Source of the DNA: a bacterium
GTDB lineage: Bacteria; Bacillota_I; Bacilli_A; RFN20; CAG-826
Assembly: GCA_004561785.1 (NCBI GenBank)
Contig: SFUB01000029.1
Span: 1-14,699 of the forward strand
Direction of reading: 5' to 3'
DNA: 14,699 bases
The notes under the pieces: model-generated
The model's database searches: none
What the model saw: the letters and a program-made list of their open reading frames with translations, nothing else
What the model was told of the DNA's origin: nothing
Made by a program: the position numbers and the translations under genes
In this document: positions 6,370-13,607 of the stretch, in pieces
Layout: every line of letters starts with the position of its first letter
Numbering within the stretch: position 1 is the stretch's first letter

Positions 6370-7860
6370 TTATTTGGCTTGCTCGGCAGGCTTCTTCTCG
6401 CGGAGGATCGCGTTGAGGACGATGCCGATGATCATGGAGACGGAGACCGAGGTGATCGCAACGGTCGTGTCGCCGAAGACGAAGGAGAACATCAAGCCGC
6501 CGATGCCAGCGACCAAGACGGCGGAGCTCACGAACATGTTCTTGGTGTTGCTCATGTCGATGTGCTCATTGACGAGCATCTTGACGCCGGAGGAAGCAAT
6601 GAACCCATAGAGGATCATGGAGACGCCGCCGGTGACGCAGGCCGGGATGGTCTGGACCAGACCCATCAAGGGGCTGAAGAAGCCGAGCAGGATGGAGAAG
6701 AGGCAAGCGAGGAAGATGACTTTGGTGGAAGCGATTTTGGTGACGCCGACGACCGCGACGTTTTCGCCGTAAGTGGTGTTGGCGGCGCCGCAGCAAATAC
6801 CGGAGATGGCCGTGGCAACGCCGTCGCCGATGAGGGTGCGGGTCAAGCCGGGGTCAACGAGAAGATCGCGCTGAAGGACGCCGGAGAGGTTCTTGTGGTC
6901 GCCGATGTGCTCGCAGATGGTGACCAAGGAGACGGGAATGAAGATGAGGGCCGCCTGGCCGACCGCGGAGCCGGAGAGGGGGACGACGCTGCTCGATTGA
7001 GCGGCGAGGAAGAGGAACTTCGGATAATCGAGGAAGGATTGAACGGTGATGTGAGCTTGGCCATTCTGAACGAAGAGACTCACTAAGGGGTCGAAGTTGA
7101 TGACGTGGCAATAGTCGCTGCCGCAGCCGTAGTAGCCGATGAGGGTGAACACCATCGCGGCGACATAGCCGCTGCCCATGCCGATCACGAAAGGAACCAA
7201 GGAGACGGTCCCTTTGCCGTAGTGGGCGCAGATCGCGGTGACGACCATCGCGATGAGGCCGGAGATGATGGCGCACCAGTTATAGGCACCGGTGACCGCG
7301 CCGGTGGTCAAGTTGCTGACGGCGCTGCCGGCCAAGGAGAGGCCGATGACCATGATGACGGGTCCGACGACGATGGTCGGAAGAAGCTTGTTGAGCCATT
7401 TGACGCCGAAGATCTTGACGAGCAAGGCAACGAGGCAATAGACGGCCCCGACCATGGCCATGCCGATCGGAAGAATCCAGAGGTTGACTTGACCGGCGGC
7501 CGCATCGATCTTGATGGCGGCGCTCATGGCGGTGATGTAGGCGAAGCTAGAAGCCAAGAAGACCGGGGATTTGAATTTGGTGACGACGAGATAGAAGATG
7601 GTGCCGATGCCGGCGCTCACGAGAGTCGGGGCGATCATGACGGCCGCGAGGCTCACCGTCTCTCCGCCAAGTTCCACGGAGGTGCCGGCGAAGACGATCA
7701 GCGGGACCGTGATGCAGGCCACGAACATGGCCAAGACGTGCTGGATGGCGAGGATGATCCATTTCCCCGCCTTCTTCGGGGCCTCATCGACCTCGAGCAG
7801 CATTCCATTGGGATGGGGTGTGAGCGTTTCGGTTTGAGCGCTCTTTTTGTTTCCAAACAT
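6370..7860 (-). CDS. uraA: uracil permease (NCS2 family)
   Basis: A proton-coupled uracil importer in the cytoplasmic membrane, of the UraA/PyrP branch of NCS2 (COG2233), distinct from the AzgA-type permease at 3193. The 496 residues show the branch signatures: IQHVLAMFVACITVPLIV (39-56), the helix with EHIGDHKNLS (317-326, Glu317 in the position of a known uracil-binding glutamate) and GAANTTYGENVAVVGVTKIAS (358-378, Glu366 in the second substrate-site position). About 14 hydrophobic segments are visible, with a polar 30-residue N-terminus. The start is ATG 7860, behind AGGAAGG at a somewhat long 11-base spacing; the frame is open 22 codons further, but that part overlaps a terminator hairpin. 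Its product feeds Upp. Confidence 0.93.
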   Translation of the reverse strand: MFGNKKSAQTETLTPHPNGMLLEVDEAPKKAGKWIILAIQHVLAMFVACITVPLIVFAGTSVELGGETVSLAAVMIAPTLVSAGIGTIFYLVVTKFKSPVFLASSFAYITAMSAAIKIDAAAGQVNLWILPIGMAMVGAVYCLVALLVKIFGVKWLNKLLPTIVVGPVIMVIGLSLAGSAVSNLTTGAVTGAYNWCAIISGLIAMVVTAICAHYGKGTVSLVPFVIGMGSGYVAAMVFTLIGYYGCGSDYCHVINFDPLVSLFVQNGQAHITVQSFLDYPKFLFLAAQSSSVVPLSGSAVGQAALIFIPVSLVTICEHIGDHKNLSGVLQRDLLVDPGLTRTLIGDGVATAISGICCGAANTTYGENVAVVGVTKIASTKVIFLACLFSILLGFFSPLMGLVQTIPACVTGGVSMILYGFIASSGVKMLVNEHIDMSNTKNMFVSSAVLVAGIGGLMFSFVFGDTTVAITSVSVSMIIGIVLNAILREKKPAEQAK

Positions 7861-7893
7861 ACTATTGGGAACCTTCCTTTCCTGGCAGCAGGC

Positions 7894-7917
7894 AAAAAAA
7901 TAAGGCCTCAAAGGCCC
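7894..7917 (-). terminator. attenuator-like terminator in the uraA leader
   Basis: On the minus strand GGCCT (7916-7912) and AGGCC (7908-7904) form a hairpin with a 3-base loop, followed by TTATTTTTTT. It lies only about 35 bases upstream of the uraA start codon. No minus-strand gene lies immediately upstream whose end it could mark, so it most likely attenuates uraA. Confidence 0.65.
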
Positions 7918-8055
7918 AAAAACCAAACACTACGAGGGGAGAATCGCCCTAAGCAGATGGATGCGATTCTCTTCCCGGTTGGCTTCATCTTTCTTCCAGC
8001 TCCGGGTCTTTAGTCTAAGGCCCAGTCCGTTCGCTGGGAAGAGGCTAATTTCTTT
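7918..8055 (-). promoter_or_regulatory. structured uraA leader
   Basis: Upstream of the leader terminator there are two more inverted repeats on the minus strand: a 9-bp stem GAGAATCGC/GCGATTCTC (7971-7963 with 7947-7939, 15-base loop) and CCCAG/CTGGG (8038-8034 with 8025-8021). A TGGGCCT segment near 8025-8019 could pair with the AGGCC 3' arm of the terminator and act as an antiterminator. I could not find a PyrR-type binding-loop consensus, so the signal sensed is unknown. No gene is visible in this gap. Confidence 0.4.
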
Positions 8056-8070
8056 TGGAAGCGCTTTCTA
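8056..8070. promoter_or_regulatory. cre-like box between uraA and the 311-residue gene
   Basis: TGGAAGCGCTTTCTA contains the perfect palindrome AAGCGCTT (8059-8066). The minus strand reads TTAGAAAGCGCTTCC, identical over 15 bases to the box upstream of prs. It matches the CcpA cre consensus with about one mismatch. It is far upstream of the likely promoter of the plus-strand gene, so uraA is the likelier target. Confidence 0.5.
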
Positions 8071-8148
8071 AAAATCGCCCTTGTTCGAATGCCATCGTTC
8101 CCCTTTCGGGGAAAGCAAAGAAGATCGTCCCATCAAAATCGATGGGGC

Positions 8149-8154
8149 TATAAT
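8149..8154 (+). promoter_or_regulatory. putative -10 box of the 311-residue gene
   Basis: A perfect TATAAT lies 22 bases before the start codon and directly ahead of AGGAGG. No good -35 hexamer is found 15-19 bases upstream; instead a CCCATC/GATGGG inverted repeat occupies that region. Confidence 0.4.
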
Positions 8155-8176
8155 GGACTCAGGAGGATCGCTATCC

Positions 8177-9112
8177 ATGAACGAAATCAAAAAAGAGGAT
8201 TTGCTTAGGCAAGCCAAAATCTGCCGTCTCAAGCTCGACCTCGGCCTCATTGAAAAGGGCATCGAGGAAAACAAGGAAGTCGCCGCCGAGGAGAAGGATA
8301 ACTTCTTCAAAAAGATCGGCAAAGGCATCGGCAACTCCGTGAAGAAGAGCCGCACCGAAGCATTGCAGAAGGCCTTGGCGAAAGACCAAGCGAAGATGGT
8401 CGAGATCAATCCCGACAAAGTCGAAATCAAGCAGGAGGATTTCCGTTCCCTCTGCGAGAAAGTCTTAAATACCCCGGCCAAGAAAGCCGCTTTCGGCCTT
8501 TATTACCTCGCCAGCGAAGACTTTGAATACGAAGAAGGCAAGGAAACCAACGAAAGCCTCTCCGAGGCTCTATTTGGGGACAAGGAATCCCTCAGTAGGC
8601 TTTCCAATGAGCTGAACGCCAACTTCCGTTCCATCGCCGGCGCGCTTTTCTCTGGAATGAAGTTCACCGATGAGGCTAAAGTCGCCATCGGGAAATACTT
8701 TGAAACGCTCGAAAACCCCGCAAAAGGAGAATGCGCCCTCTGCAAAGCCAAAGATGCTTTGGGCGAGAAAGCCGATTCCGTCGCCGCCGTTTTGGCCGTG
8801 TTGCTTTGCGGGAACGCGGGCCTTCCCTATTGCAGCGACGAAGAAAAGAGCAAGACCGCGTTGCTGGGGATCTCCAAAGAGTCCTTCCAGGCCGTTTTGG
8901 CTTTGAAGGCCACTTTGATCCAAGAAGAGAAGAAGGGCTGGAGCAACGAAGAGAAGGAAGCCAACGTGAAAGGCATCCTCCGCGTCTTCGCCGATTTCTC
9001 CTATCTGGCCCGAGTCGCCTATTTGGCCTATGGGGAGAAGAAAGAACCCAGCGAAGAGAAGATCAAAGGCGTGAACGCCTTCCTCGATCAGTTCGAAAGC
9101 CTCCTCAAGTAA
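8177..9112 (+). CDS. unrecognised soluble alpha-helical protein
   Basis: I do not recognise the family. The 311-residue protein is rich in Lys, Glu, Ala and Leu, and looks helical almost throughout, with no signal peptide and no convincing membrane helix. The N-terminal part (1-75) is strongly charged with coiled-coil-like spacing. A hydrophobic stretch SVAAVLAVLLCG (201-212) is too short to span a membrane. Four cysteines cluster in the middle: Cys186 and Cys189 (ECALCK, a CxxC), Cys211 and Cys219, a possible metal or disulfide site. The start is ATG 8177, with AGGAGG (8161-8166) ten bases upstream; an in-frame ATG at 8081 lacks a ribosome site and precedes the TATAAT box. It is monocistronic and terminated. 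It could be a lineage-restricted protein. Confidence 0.85.
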   Translation: MNEIKKEDLLRQAKICRLKLDLGLIEKGIEENKEVAAEEKDNFFKKIGKGIGNSVKKSRTEALQKALAKDQAKMVEINPDKVEIKQEDFRSLCEKVLNTPAKKAAFGLYYLASEDFEYEEGKETNESLSEALFGDKESLSRLSNELNANFRSIAGALFSGMKFTDEAKVAIGKYFETLENPAKGECALCKAKDALGEKADSVAAVLAVLLCGNAGLPYCSDEEKSKTALLGISKESFQAVLALKATLIQEEKKGWSNEEKEANVKGILRVFADFSYLARVAYLAYGEKKEPSEEKIKGVNAFLDQFESLLK

Positions 9113-9120
9113 GGCAGAAC

Positions 9121-9156
9121 GAAAGCTGCCCCCGGATTCCGGAGGCAGCTTTTCTC
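9121..9156. terminator. terminator between the 311-residue gene and pflA
   Basis: A 9-bp stem, AAAGCTGCC (9122-9130) with GGCAGCTTT (9144-9152), with an inner CCGG/CCGG pairing. The plus strand continues TTTTCTC, a good terminator for the gene ending at 9112. The minus strand has only TTTCGTTCT, so it would end pflA less efficiently. Confidence 0.8.
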
Positions 9157-9166
9157 TTGCGGCAAC

Positions 9167-9907
9167 TTACTGATAACGCTGAACCCCAAGGAGGCGATTC
9201 GCTTTCTCGACTTCATCAGGAGTCGGCGGATTCACCCCTTTAAGCGCATACGGTATCCCTAATTTCTCGTATTTAAAGGTCCCTAGCGTGTGATAGGGCA
9301 GCACTTCGATCCGCTGGATATTCCCTAAGGAGGCAAAGAACTCGCCTTCTTTTCTCAGGAACTCTTCTCGGTCGTTATACCCCGGGACCAAGACCCTTCG
9401 CACCCAGACGGGGACCTTCTTCTCATCCAGATAGCGGAAGAGGCTGAGGACGTTTTGATTGCTCGCCCCCACCAGTTTCTTATGTTGCTCTTCGTCGATC
9501 ACTTTCATGTCGAGGAGGAATAGGCTGGAATTCTCGAGCAATTCGTCGAATCTCGCCAGCCACTTCGGGTCCTTCCGGAAGGGGCCTCCCGCCGTGTCAA
9601 TCGCCAAGGAAATCCCGTTTTTGCGGCATATCTTGGCGAATTCGACCAAAAAGTCCAATTGGGACAAGGGCTCTCCGCCAGAGACGGTGATTCCCCCGTT
9701 GTCCTTCCAATATGGCTTGAAACGGATGAGTTTCCGGAACGCCTCTTCCGGGGTGATCGGATTTTTCTTAAGGAAAGGCCAAGTATCGGGATTATGGCAA
9801 AACAGACAACGGAAGGGGCAGCCTTGCAGGAAAAGGACAGACCGGACGCCCGGGCCGTCCACGAGGGCAAAAGACTCTATGGATTGATAATAGCCTAACG
9901 TCCCCAT
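9167..9907 (-). CDS. pflA: pyruvate formate-lyase activating enzyme (radical SAM)
   Basis: Uses a [4Fe-4S] cluster and S-adenosylmethionine to place the glycyl radical on PflB. The 246-residue protein has the cluster motif GCPFRCLFCHNPD (29-41; Cys30, Cys34, Cys37, the CxxxCxxC spacing of this group), the activase N-terminus SIESFALVDGPGVRSVLFLQG (the ~20-residue region before it) and the SAM-contact motif ITVSGGEPL (73-81). The length equals the E. coli enzyme. It follows pflB by only 11 bases, and its AAAAGGA ribosome site overlaps the pflB stop codon, so the two are clearly co-transcribed with the enzyme gene first. There is no second ferredoxin-like cysteine cluster, as seen in activases of other glycyl radical enzymes, which supports PflA. 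Confidence 0.95.
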   Translation of the reverse strand: MGTLGYYQSIESFALVDGPGVRSVLFLQGCPFRCLFCHNPDTWPFLKKNPITPEEAFRKLIRFKPYWKDNGGITVSGGEPLSQLDFLVEFAKICRKNGISLAIDTAGGPFRKDPKWLARFDELLENSSLFLLDMKVIDEEQHKKLVGASNQNVLSLFRYLDEKKVPVWVRRVLVPGYNDREEFLRKEGEFFASLGNIQRIEVLPYHTLGTFKYEKLGIPYALKGVNPPTPDEVEKANRLLGVQRYQ

Positions 9908-9918
9908 TCTTTTTCCTT

Positions 9919-12162
9919 TTATAAAGCGTGATGGCAGGTTCTGGAGATGACGTCCATCTGCTGCTCTTTGGTGAGGTCGATGAACTTGACCGCATAGCCG
10001 GAGACGCGGATCGTGAAGTTCGCGTATTCGGGCTTCTCAGGATGGTTCATCGCGTCGATGAGCTTCTCGGTGCCGAAGACGTTGACGTTGAGATGATGGG
10101 CGCCTTGGTCGAAATACCCGTCGAGGACTTGGGCGAGGTTGTTCTCTTTCTCCTCCTCGCTGTGGCCGAGGGCATCCGGAGCGATCGTCTGGGTGTTCGA
10201 GATGCCGTCAAGAGCATACTCATAGGGGAGTTTTGCGACGGAATTGAGGGAAGCGAGCAAGCCGTTCTGCTCCGCGCCATAGGAGGGGTTCGCGCCGGGG
10301 GAAAGGGGCTCGCCGGCCTTCCTACCGTCAGGGAGGGCGCCGGTGGCTTTCCCGTAGACGACGTTGGAAGTGATGGTAAGGATCGAGGTGGTAGGCTCAG
10401 AGTCGCGATAGGTGTGATGTTTGGCGACCTTGCCCATGAAAGACTTAAGGAGCCAGACGGCGATGTCGTCGGCGCGGTCATCGTCATTGCCATACCGCGG
10501 GAAGTCGCCTTCGATCTTGAAGTCGGTGGCGATTCCTTCCTCGTTGCGGACGACGCTCACTTTGGCGTATTTGATGGCGGACAAGGAATCGACGACGTGG
10601 GAGAATCCGGCGATGCCGGTTGCGAAGGTGCGGCGGACCTTGGTGTCGATAAGGGCCATTTCCGCGGCTTCGTAGTAGTACTTGTCATGCATGTACTGGA
10701 TGAGATTCAGGGTGTTCACGTAGATCCCCGCGAGCCAATCCATCATCAAATCGAATTTGTGGATGACTTTGTCATAGTCCAAGACCTCATCGACGATGGG
10801 GGTGTACTCCGGGCCGACCTGCTGGAAGGTCTTCTCGTCTTTTCCGCCGTTGATGGCGTAAAGAAGGCATTTGGCAAGGTTCGCGCGGGCGCCGAAGAAC
10901 TGCATTTCCTTGCCGGTCTGGGTCGCGGAAACGCAGCAGCAGATGGAATAATCGTCGGTCCAGATGGGACGCATGACATCATCGTTCTCGTATTGGATCG
11001 AAGAGGTCGTGATGGAGATCTTCGAAGCGTACTTCTTGAAGGCCTCGGGGAGGCGGGAGCTCCAGAGGACGGTCAGGTTCGGCTCCGGGGAGGGACCCAT
11101 GTTCTCGAGAGTATGAAGGAAGCGGAAGTCGTTCTTGGTGACCATGGAACGTCCGTCTTGCCCCATGCCCGCGACTTCCAAGGTGGCCCAGACAGGGTCG
11201 CCGGAGAAGAGGGCATTATAAGAGGGGATGCGGGCGAACTTCACCATGCGGAATTTCATGACGAGGTGGTCGATGAGCTCTTGGGCCTCCTCTTCGGTGA
11301 GGACGCCGTTTTGCAGGTCGCGTTGAATGTAGATGTCAAGGAAGGTGGAGATGCGGCCGACGCTCATGGCGGCGCCGTTCTGAGTCTTGATGGCGGCGAG
11401 ATAGCCAAAATAGAGCCATTGGACGGCTTCTTTGGCGTTTTTCGCGGGCAAGGAGATGTCATAGCCATAGGAGGCGGCCATTTCCTTCATGCCCTTGAGG
11501 GCGCGGATCTGTTCGGAAAGCTCCTCCCGAAGGCGGATGACGTCATCGGTCATCGTGCCATCGCCGCAGCTTGCTTTGTCTTCTTCTTTCCAAGCGATCA
11601 ACTGATCGATGCCATAGAGGGCGACGCGGCGGTAGTCGCCGACGATCCTGCCGCGGCCATAGGTATCGGGAAGGCCGGTGAGGATTTTGTTGTGGCGGCA
11701 TTTGAGCATTTCGGGGGTATAGGCATCGAAGACGCCGTCATTGTGGGTTTTCTTATAAAGATGGAAGGCCTTGTGGATTTCCGGATCGACGGAATAACCG
11801 TAGGTGGAAAGGGCGGTCTCAGCCATCTTGATGCCGCCGTAAGGCATGAAAGCCCTCTTCAAAGGCTTATCGGTCTGAAGCCCCACCACTTTCTCAAGGT
11901 CTTTGTCCAAATAGCCGGGGCCATAGGAGGTCAAAGAGGAAACGACGGAAGTCTCCATGTCGAGGACGCCGCCCTTGGCGCGTTCTTCTTTTTGGAGCCT
12001 TTGGAGTTCGTCCCAAAGCTTCGCGGTGGCAACGCTCGGGCCAGAAAGAAAACTCTCATCCCCATCGTAGGGGGTGTAGTTATTCTGGATGAAGTCGCGA
12101 ACATCGCACTCTTCTTTCCATTTACGGCCCGAGAAATCGGACCAGGCTGAATTTTCAATCAT
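9919..12162 (-). CDS. pflB: pyruvate formate-lyase (formate C-acetyltransferase)
   Basis: A glycyl-radical enzyme splitting pyruvate plus CoA into acetyl-CoA and formate during anaerobic fermentation; cytosolic homodimer. The 747 residues hold the catalytic cysteine pair in ICCCVSATQTGKEMQFFGAR (407-426; Cys409-Cys410 align with the E. coli pair, with an extra Cys408 just before) and the radical loop IRVSGYAVKF near the C-terminus (Gly722). The N-terminal DMETSVVSSLTSYGPGYLDK and central segments match true PFL rather than glycerol or choline lyases. The C-terminus is short after the radical loop, ending TCHHAL. The start is ATG 12162, with AAGGAGA six bases upstream. It is the first gene of a pflB-pflA operon; its promoter carries tandem cre-like boxes and an FNR-like palindrome. 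Confidence 0.97.
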   Translation of the reverse strand: MIENSAWSDFSGRKWKEECDVRDFIQNNYTPYDGDESFLSGPSVATAKLWDELQRLQKEERAKGGVLDMETSVVSSLTSYGPGYLDKDLEKVVGLQTDKPLKRAFMPYGGIKMAETALSTYGYSVDPEIHKAFHLYKKTHNDGVFDAYTPEMLKCRHNKILTGLPDTYGRGRIVGDYRRVALYGIDQLIAWKEEDKASCGDGTMTDDVIRLREELSEQIRALKGMKEMAASYGYDISLPAKNAKEAVQWLYFGYLAAIKTQNGAAMSVGRISTFLDIYIQRDLQNGVLTEEEAQELIDHLVMKFRMVKFARIPSYNALFSGDPVWATLEVAGMGQDGRSMVTKNDFRFLHTLENMGPSPEPNLTVLWSSRLPEAFKKYASKISITTSSIQYENDDVMRPIWTDDYSICCCVSATQTGKEMQFFGARANLAKCLLYAINGGKDEKTFQQVGPEYTPIVDEVLDYDKVIHKFDLMMDWLAGIYVNTLNLIQYMHDKYYYEAAEMALIDTKVRRTFATGIAGFSHVVDSLSAIKYAKVSVVRNEEGIATDFKIEGDFPRYGNDDDRADDIAVWLLKSFMGKVAKHHTYRDSEPTTSILTITSNVVYGKATGALPDGRKAGEPLSPGANPSYGAEQNGLLASLNSVAKLPYEYALDGISNTQTIAPDALGHSEEEKENNLAQVLDGYFDQGAHHLNVNVFGTEKLIDAMNHPEKPEYANFTIRVSGYAVKFIDLTKEQQMDVISRTCHHAL

Positions 12163-12186
12163 GATCTGTCTCCTTCATACGGAGAA

Positions 12187-12215
12187 ATTAAAAAGGTTGG
12201 AAAGGGCCTGAACAA
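12187..12215 (-). promoter_or_regulatory. putative pflBA promoter
   Basis: The minus strand has TTGTTC (12215-12210, 3 of 6) and TTTAAT (12192-12187, 5 of 6) with a 17-base spacer. Transcription would start near 12180, giving a leader of under 20 bases before pflB. The cre-like pair abuts its -35 side. Confidence 0.45.
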
Positions 12216-12240
12216 GAAAAGCGCTCAAGAAAGCGCTATC
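12216..12240. promoter_or_regulatory. tandem cre-like boxes upstream of pflB
   Basis: Two copies of AGCGCT (12220-12225 and 12232-12237) lie 12 bases apart, about one helical turn, in the context AGAAAAGCGCTC and AGAAAGCGCTATCA. The second fits the CcpA cre consensus with about one mismatch, the first less well. They lie just upstream of the putative -35 box, at about -43 and -55, positions more typical of activation or of interference with polymerase binding. Confidence 0.5.
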
Positions 12241-12245
12241 AAATG

Positions 12246-12265
12246 TTAATGATTCTAATCATGAA
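12246..12265. promoter_or_regulatory. FNR-like palindrome upstream of pflB
   Basis: ATGATTCTAATCAT (12249-12262) is a perfect inverted repeat, extended by TT/AA outside a mismatched pair. TGAT-N4-ATCA is the inner part of the FNR/Flp consensus TTGAT-N4-ATCAA. It sits about 75 bases upstream of the predicted pfl start. Anaerobic activation of pfl by FNR-type regulators is well known in other bacteria; a Fur-family box cannot be excluded. Confidence 0.4.
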
Positions 12266-12312
12266 TGTTTTTCATCGGCGTAATCGATGCTTTCGCCGGT
12301 GTTTCAAGAATG

Positions 12313-12337
12313 AAAAAGAGCCCTCGGAAGGGCCCTT
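12313..12337 (-). terminator. intrinsic terminator of prs
   Basis: On the minus strand AGGGCCC (12336-12330) pairs with GGGCTCT (12323-12317), including one G-T pair, with a 6-base loop, followed by TTTTTC. It begins 13 bases after the prs stop codon. Confidence 0.8.
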
Positions 12338-12349
12338 ATCAAAGTTGGT

Positions 12350-13342
12350 TTATTTGTATTTGACCATCAGGGTGTGGGAATCCTGAAAGGCCGTGTAAAC
12401 CGAGGAAAGAGGCATGTTGTTGACGATGCGGTAGATGCACTCCCCAAGCATGTCCGCCAAGGAGATGGCCTTGACGAAGGGGAGTTCGGCGAACCTCTCC
12501 GGCAGGGGAATCGAATCCGTGACAATGATCTCGTCGAAGGCTTTCCCGTCTTTGATGAGATCGTAACAAGGATCGGAGAAGACGGCGTGGACGGCGGCCA
12601 TGCGGACCGATTTCGCGCCGAATTTGCGGATGGCGTTGGCGGCGTTGACGGCGCTTCTGCCCGTATCGATCATGTCGTCGACCAAGATGCAGTCTTTCCC
12701 TTGGACGTCGCCGATGAGGTTCATGACCTCCGGGGCGCCGGTGGCGTTGCGCCTTTTGTCGATGATGGCGATGGGGCAGTTGTTGAATTGCTCCGCCAAA
12801 TCGCGGGCGCGGCCGACTCCGCCGTGATCGGGGGAGACGACGACGAGGTTGCTGAGGTCGGGTTTGGTCTGGAGGAGCGCTCCGCCGAGAAGGGGGACGG
12901 CGGTGAGGTCGTCGGCCAAGCAGGAGAAGAACCCCTGGATCTGGGCGGCGTGGACATTGACGGTGATGATGCGGTCAAGCCCGGCGGCGCAGAGCAAATG
13001 GGCGACAAGGGCCGCGGTGATCGGCTGGCGAGCATGGGCTTTGCGATCTTGCCTAGCGTAGCCGAAATAGGGACAAACCAAGTTGATTTCCTTGGCCGAG
13101 GAACGGCGCAAAGCATCGATGAAGATAAGCGTCTCCATCAAATGCTCATTCACCGGAGGGCAAGTGGACTCGATGATGAAGATCTGCTTTCCGCGGACCG
13201 AATCGATCGGCTCGACGAGCGTCTCCCCGGAAGGGAACTTCTTCACGACTCTTTCGCCCAGCTTGACGTTGAGCTTGGCGGCGATCGCCTCGGCGAGCTT
13301 CTGGTTGGCCGAGAGCGAGAAAACGACGGCGTTGTCTAACAT
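12350..13342 (-). CDS. prs: ribose-phosphate pyrophosphokinase (PRPP synthetase)
   Basis: Makes PRPP from ribose 5-phosphate and ATP, the co-substrate of the Hpt, Upp and Apt encoded in the same window. The 330-residue protein shows STCPPVNEHLMETL (59-72), CPYFGYARQDRKAHARQPITA (90-110, ATP and flexible-loop region), the VNVHAAQIQGFF segment (128-139), VVVSPDHGGVGRAR (167-180), DKRR (195-198) and the PRPP loop VDDMIDTGRS (221-230). Two positions differ from common class I enzymes: Asn129 where DxH usually has Asp, and GRS where the loop usually reads AGT. The start is Met 13342, with GGAGGA ten bases upstream; an in-frame ATG eight codons earlier has no ribosome site. It is slightly longer than the usual 310-320. 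Monocistronic, with its own terminator. Confidence 0.95.
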   Translation of the reverse strand: MLDNAVVFSLSANQKLAEAIAAKLNVKLGERVVKKFPSGETLVEPIDSVRGKQIFIIESTCPPVNEHLMETLIFIDALRRSSAKEINLVCPYFGYARQDRKAHARQPITAALVAHLLCAAGLDRIITVNVHAAQIQGFFSCLADDLTAVPLLGGALLQTKPDLSNLVVVSPDHGGVGRARDLAEQFNNCPIAIIDKRRNATGAPEVMNLIGDVQGKDCILVDDMIDTGRSAVNAANAIRKFGAKSVRMAAVHAVFSDPCYDLIKDGKAFDEIIVTDSIPLPERFAELPFVKAISLADMLGECIYRIVNNMPLSSVYTAFQDSHTLMVKYK

Positions 13343-13367
13343 GGATAAATCATCCTCCCCGAACATC

Positions 13368-13396
13368 CATTTAGTCTAAGCCATCCCCGGGGTCAA
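13368..13396 (-). promoter_or_regulatory. putative prs promoter
   Basis: The minus strand has TTGACC (13396-13391, 5 of 6) and TAAATG (13373-13368, 3 of 6) with a 17-base spacer. The strong -35 box and correct position support it; the -10 box is poor. Confidence 0.4.
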
Positions 13397-13415
13397 AGGG
13401 AGGGGGTATTTCCGA

Positions 13416-13430
13416 TTAGAAAGCGCTTCC
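13416..13430. promoter_or_regulatory. cre-like box upstream of prs
   Basis: TTAGAAAGCGCTTCC, the same 15-mer that appears on the minus strand upstream of uraA. It carries the palindrome AAGCGCTT and fits the CcpA cre consensus with one or two mismatches. It lies about 60 bases upstream of the predicted prs transcript start. The rest of the 265-base prs/CmpB gap holds no gene I can support. Confidence 0.5.
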
Positions 13431-13607
13431 GCTACGTCTTTGAGCCGGTCTTTGCCCAAGGTTTCTTTCCAAATCGAATTGAAAATGCGCCCGCCCTATC
13501 TTGAAGAGGGACGCCAAAAGTCTCTGGAGCGGCAAGAACTAAACGGACGGAATAAATGCGTAGAAAACAGTCTATTTCCAGATGTTCCTAATCGTTTTAT
13601 TGGCGTT

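Noticed and set aside
7833..7842. Another AGCGCT core near the start of uraA
   Set aside because: It lies inside coding sequence, lacks the flanking AGAA/TTCC bases of the intergenic copies, and is expected by chance in GC-rich codons.
7105..8013. A 302-codon plus-strand frame opposite uraA and its leader
   Set aside because: Antisense to a well-supported permease, with Asp/Gly/His-rich shadow composition and no motif.
9928..12150. A 740-codon open frame on the plus strand opposite pflB
   Set aside because: It mirrors pflB over almost its whole length; the composition is typical of an antisense frame in GC-rich genes and it has no recognisable motif. pflB has every catalytic signature.
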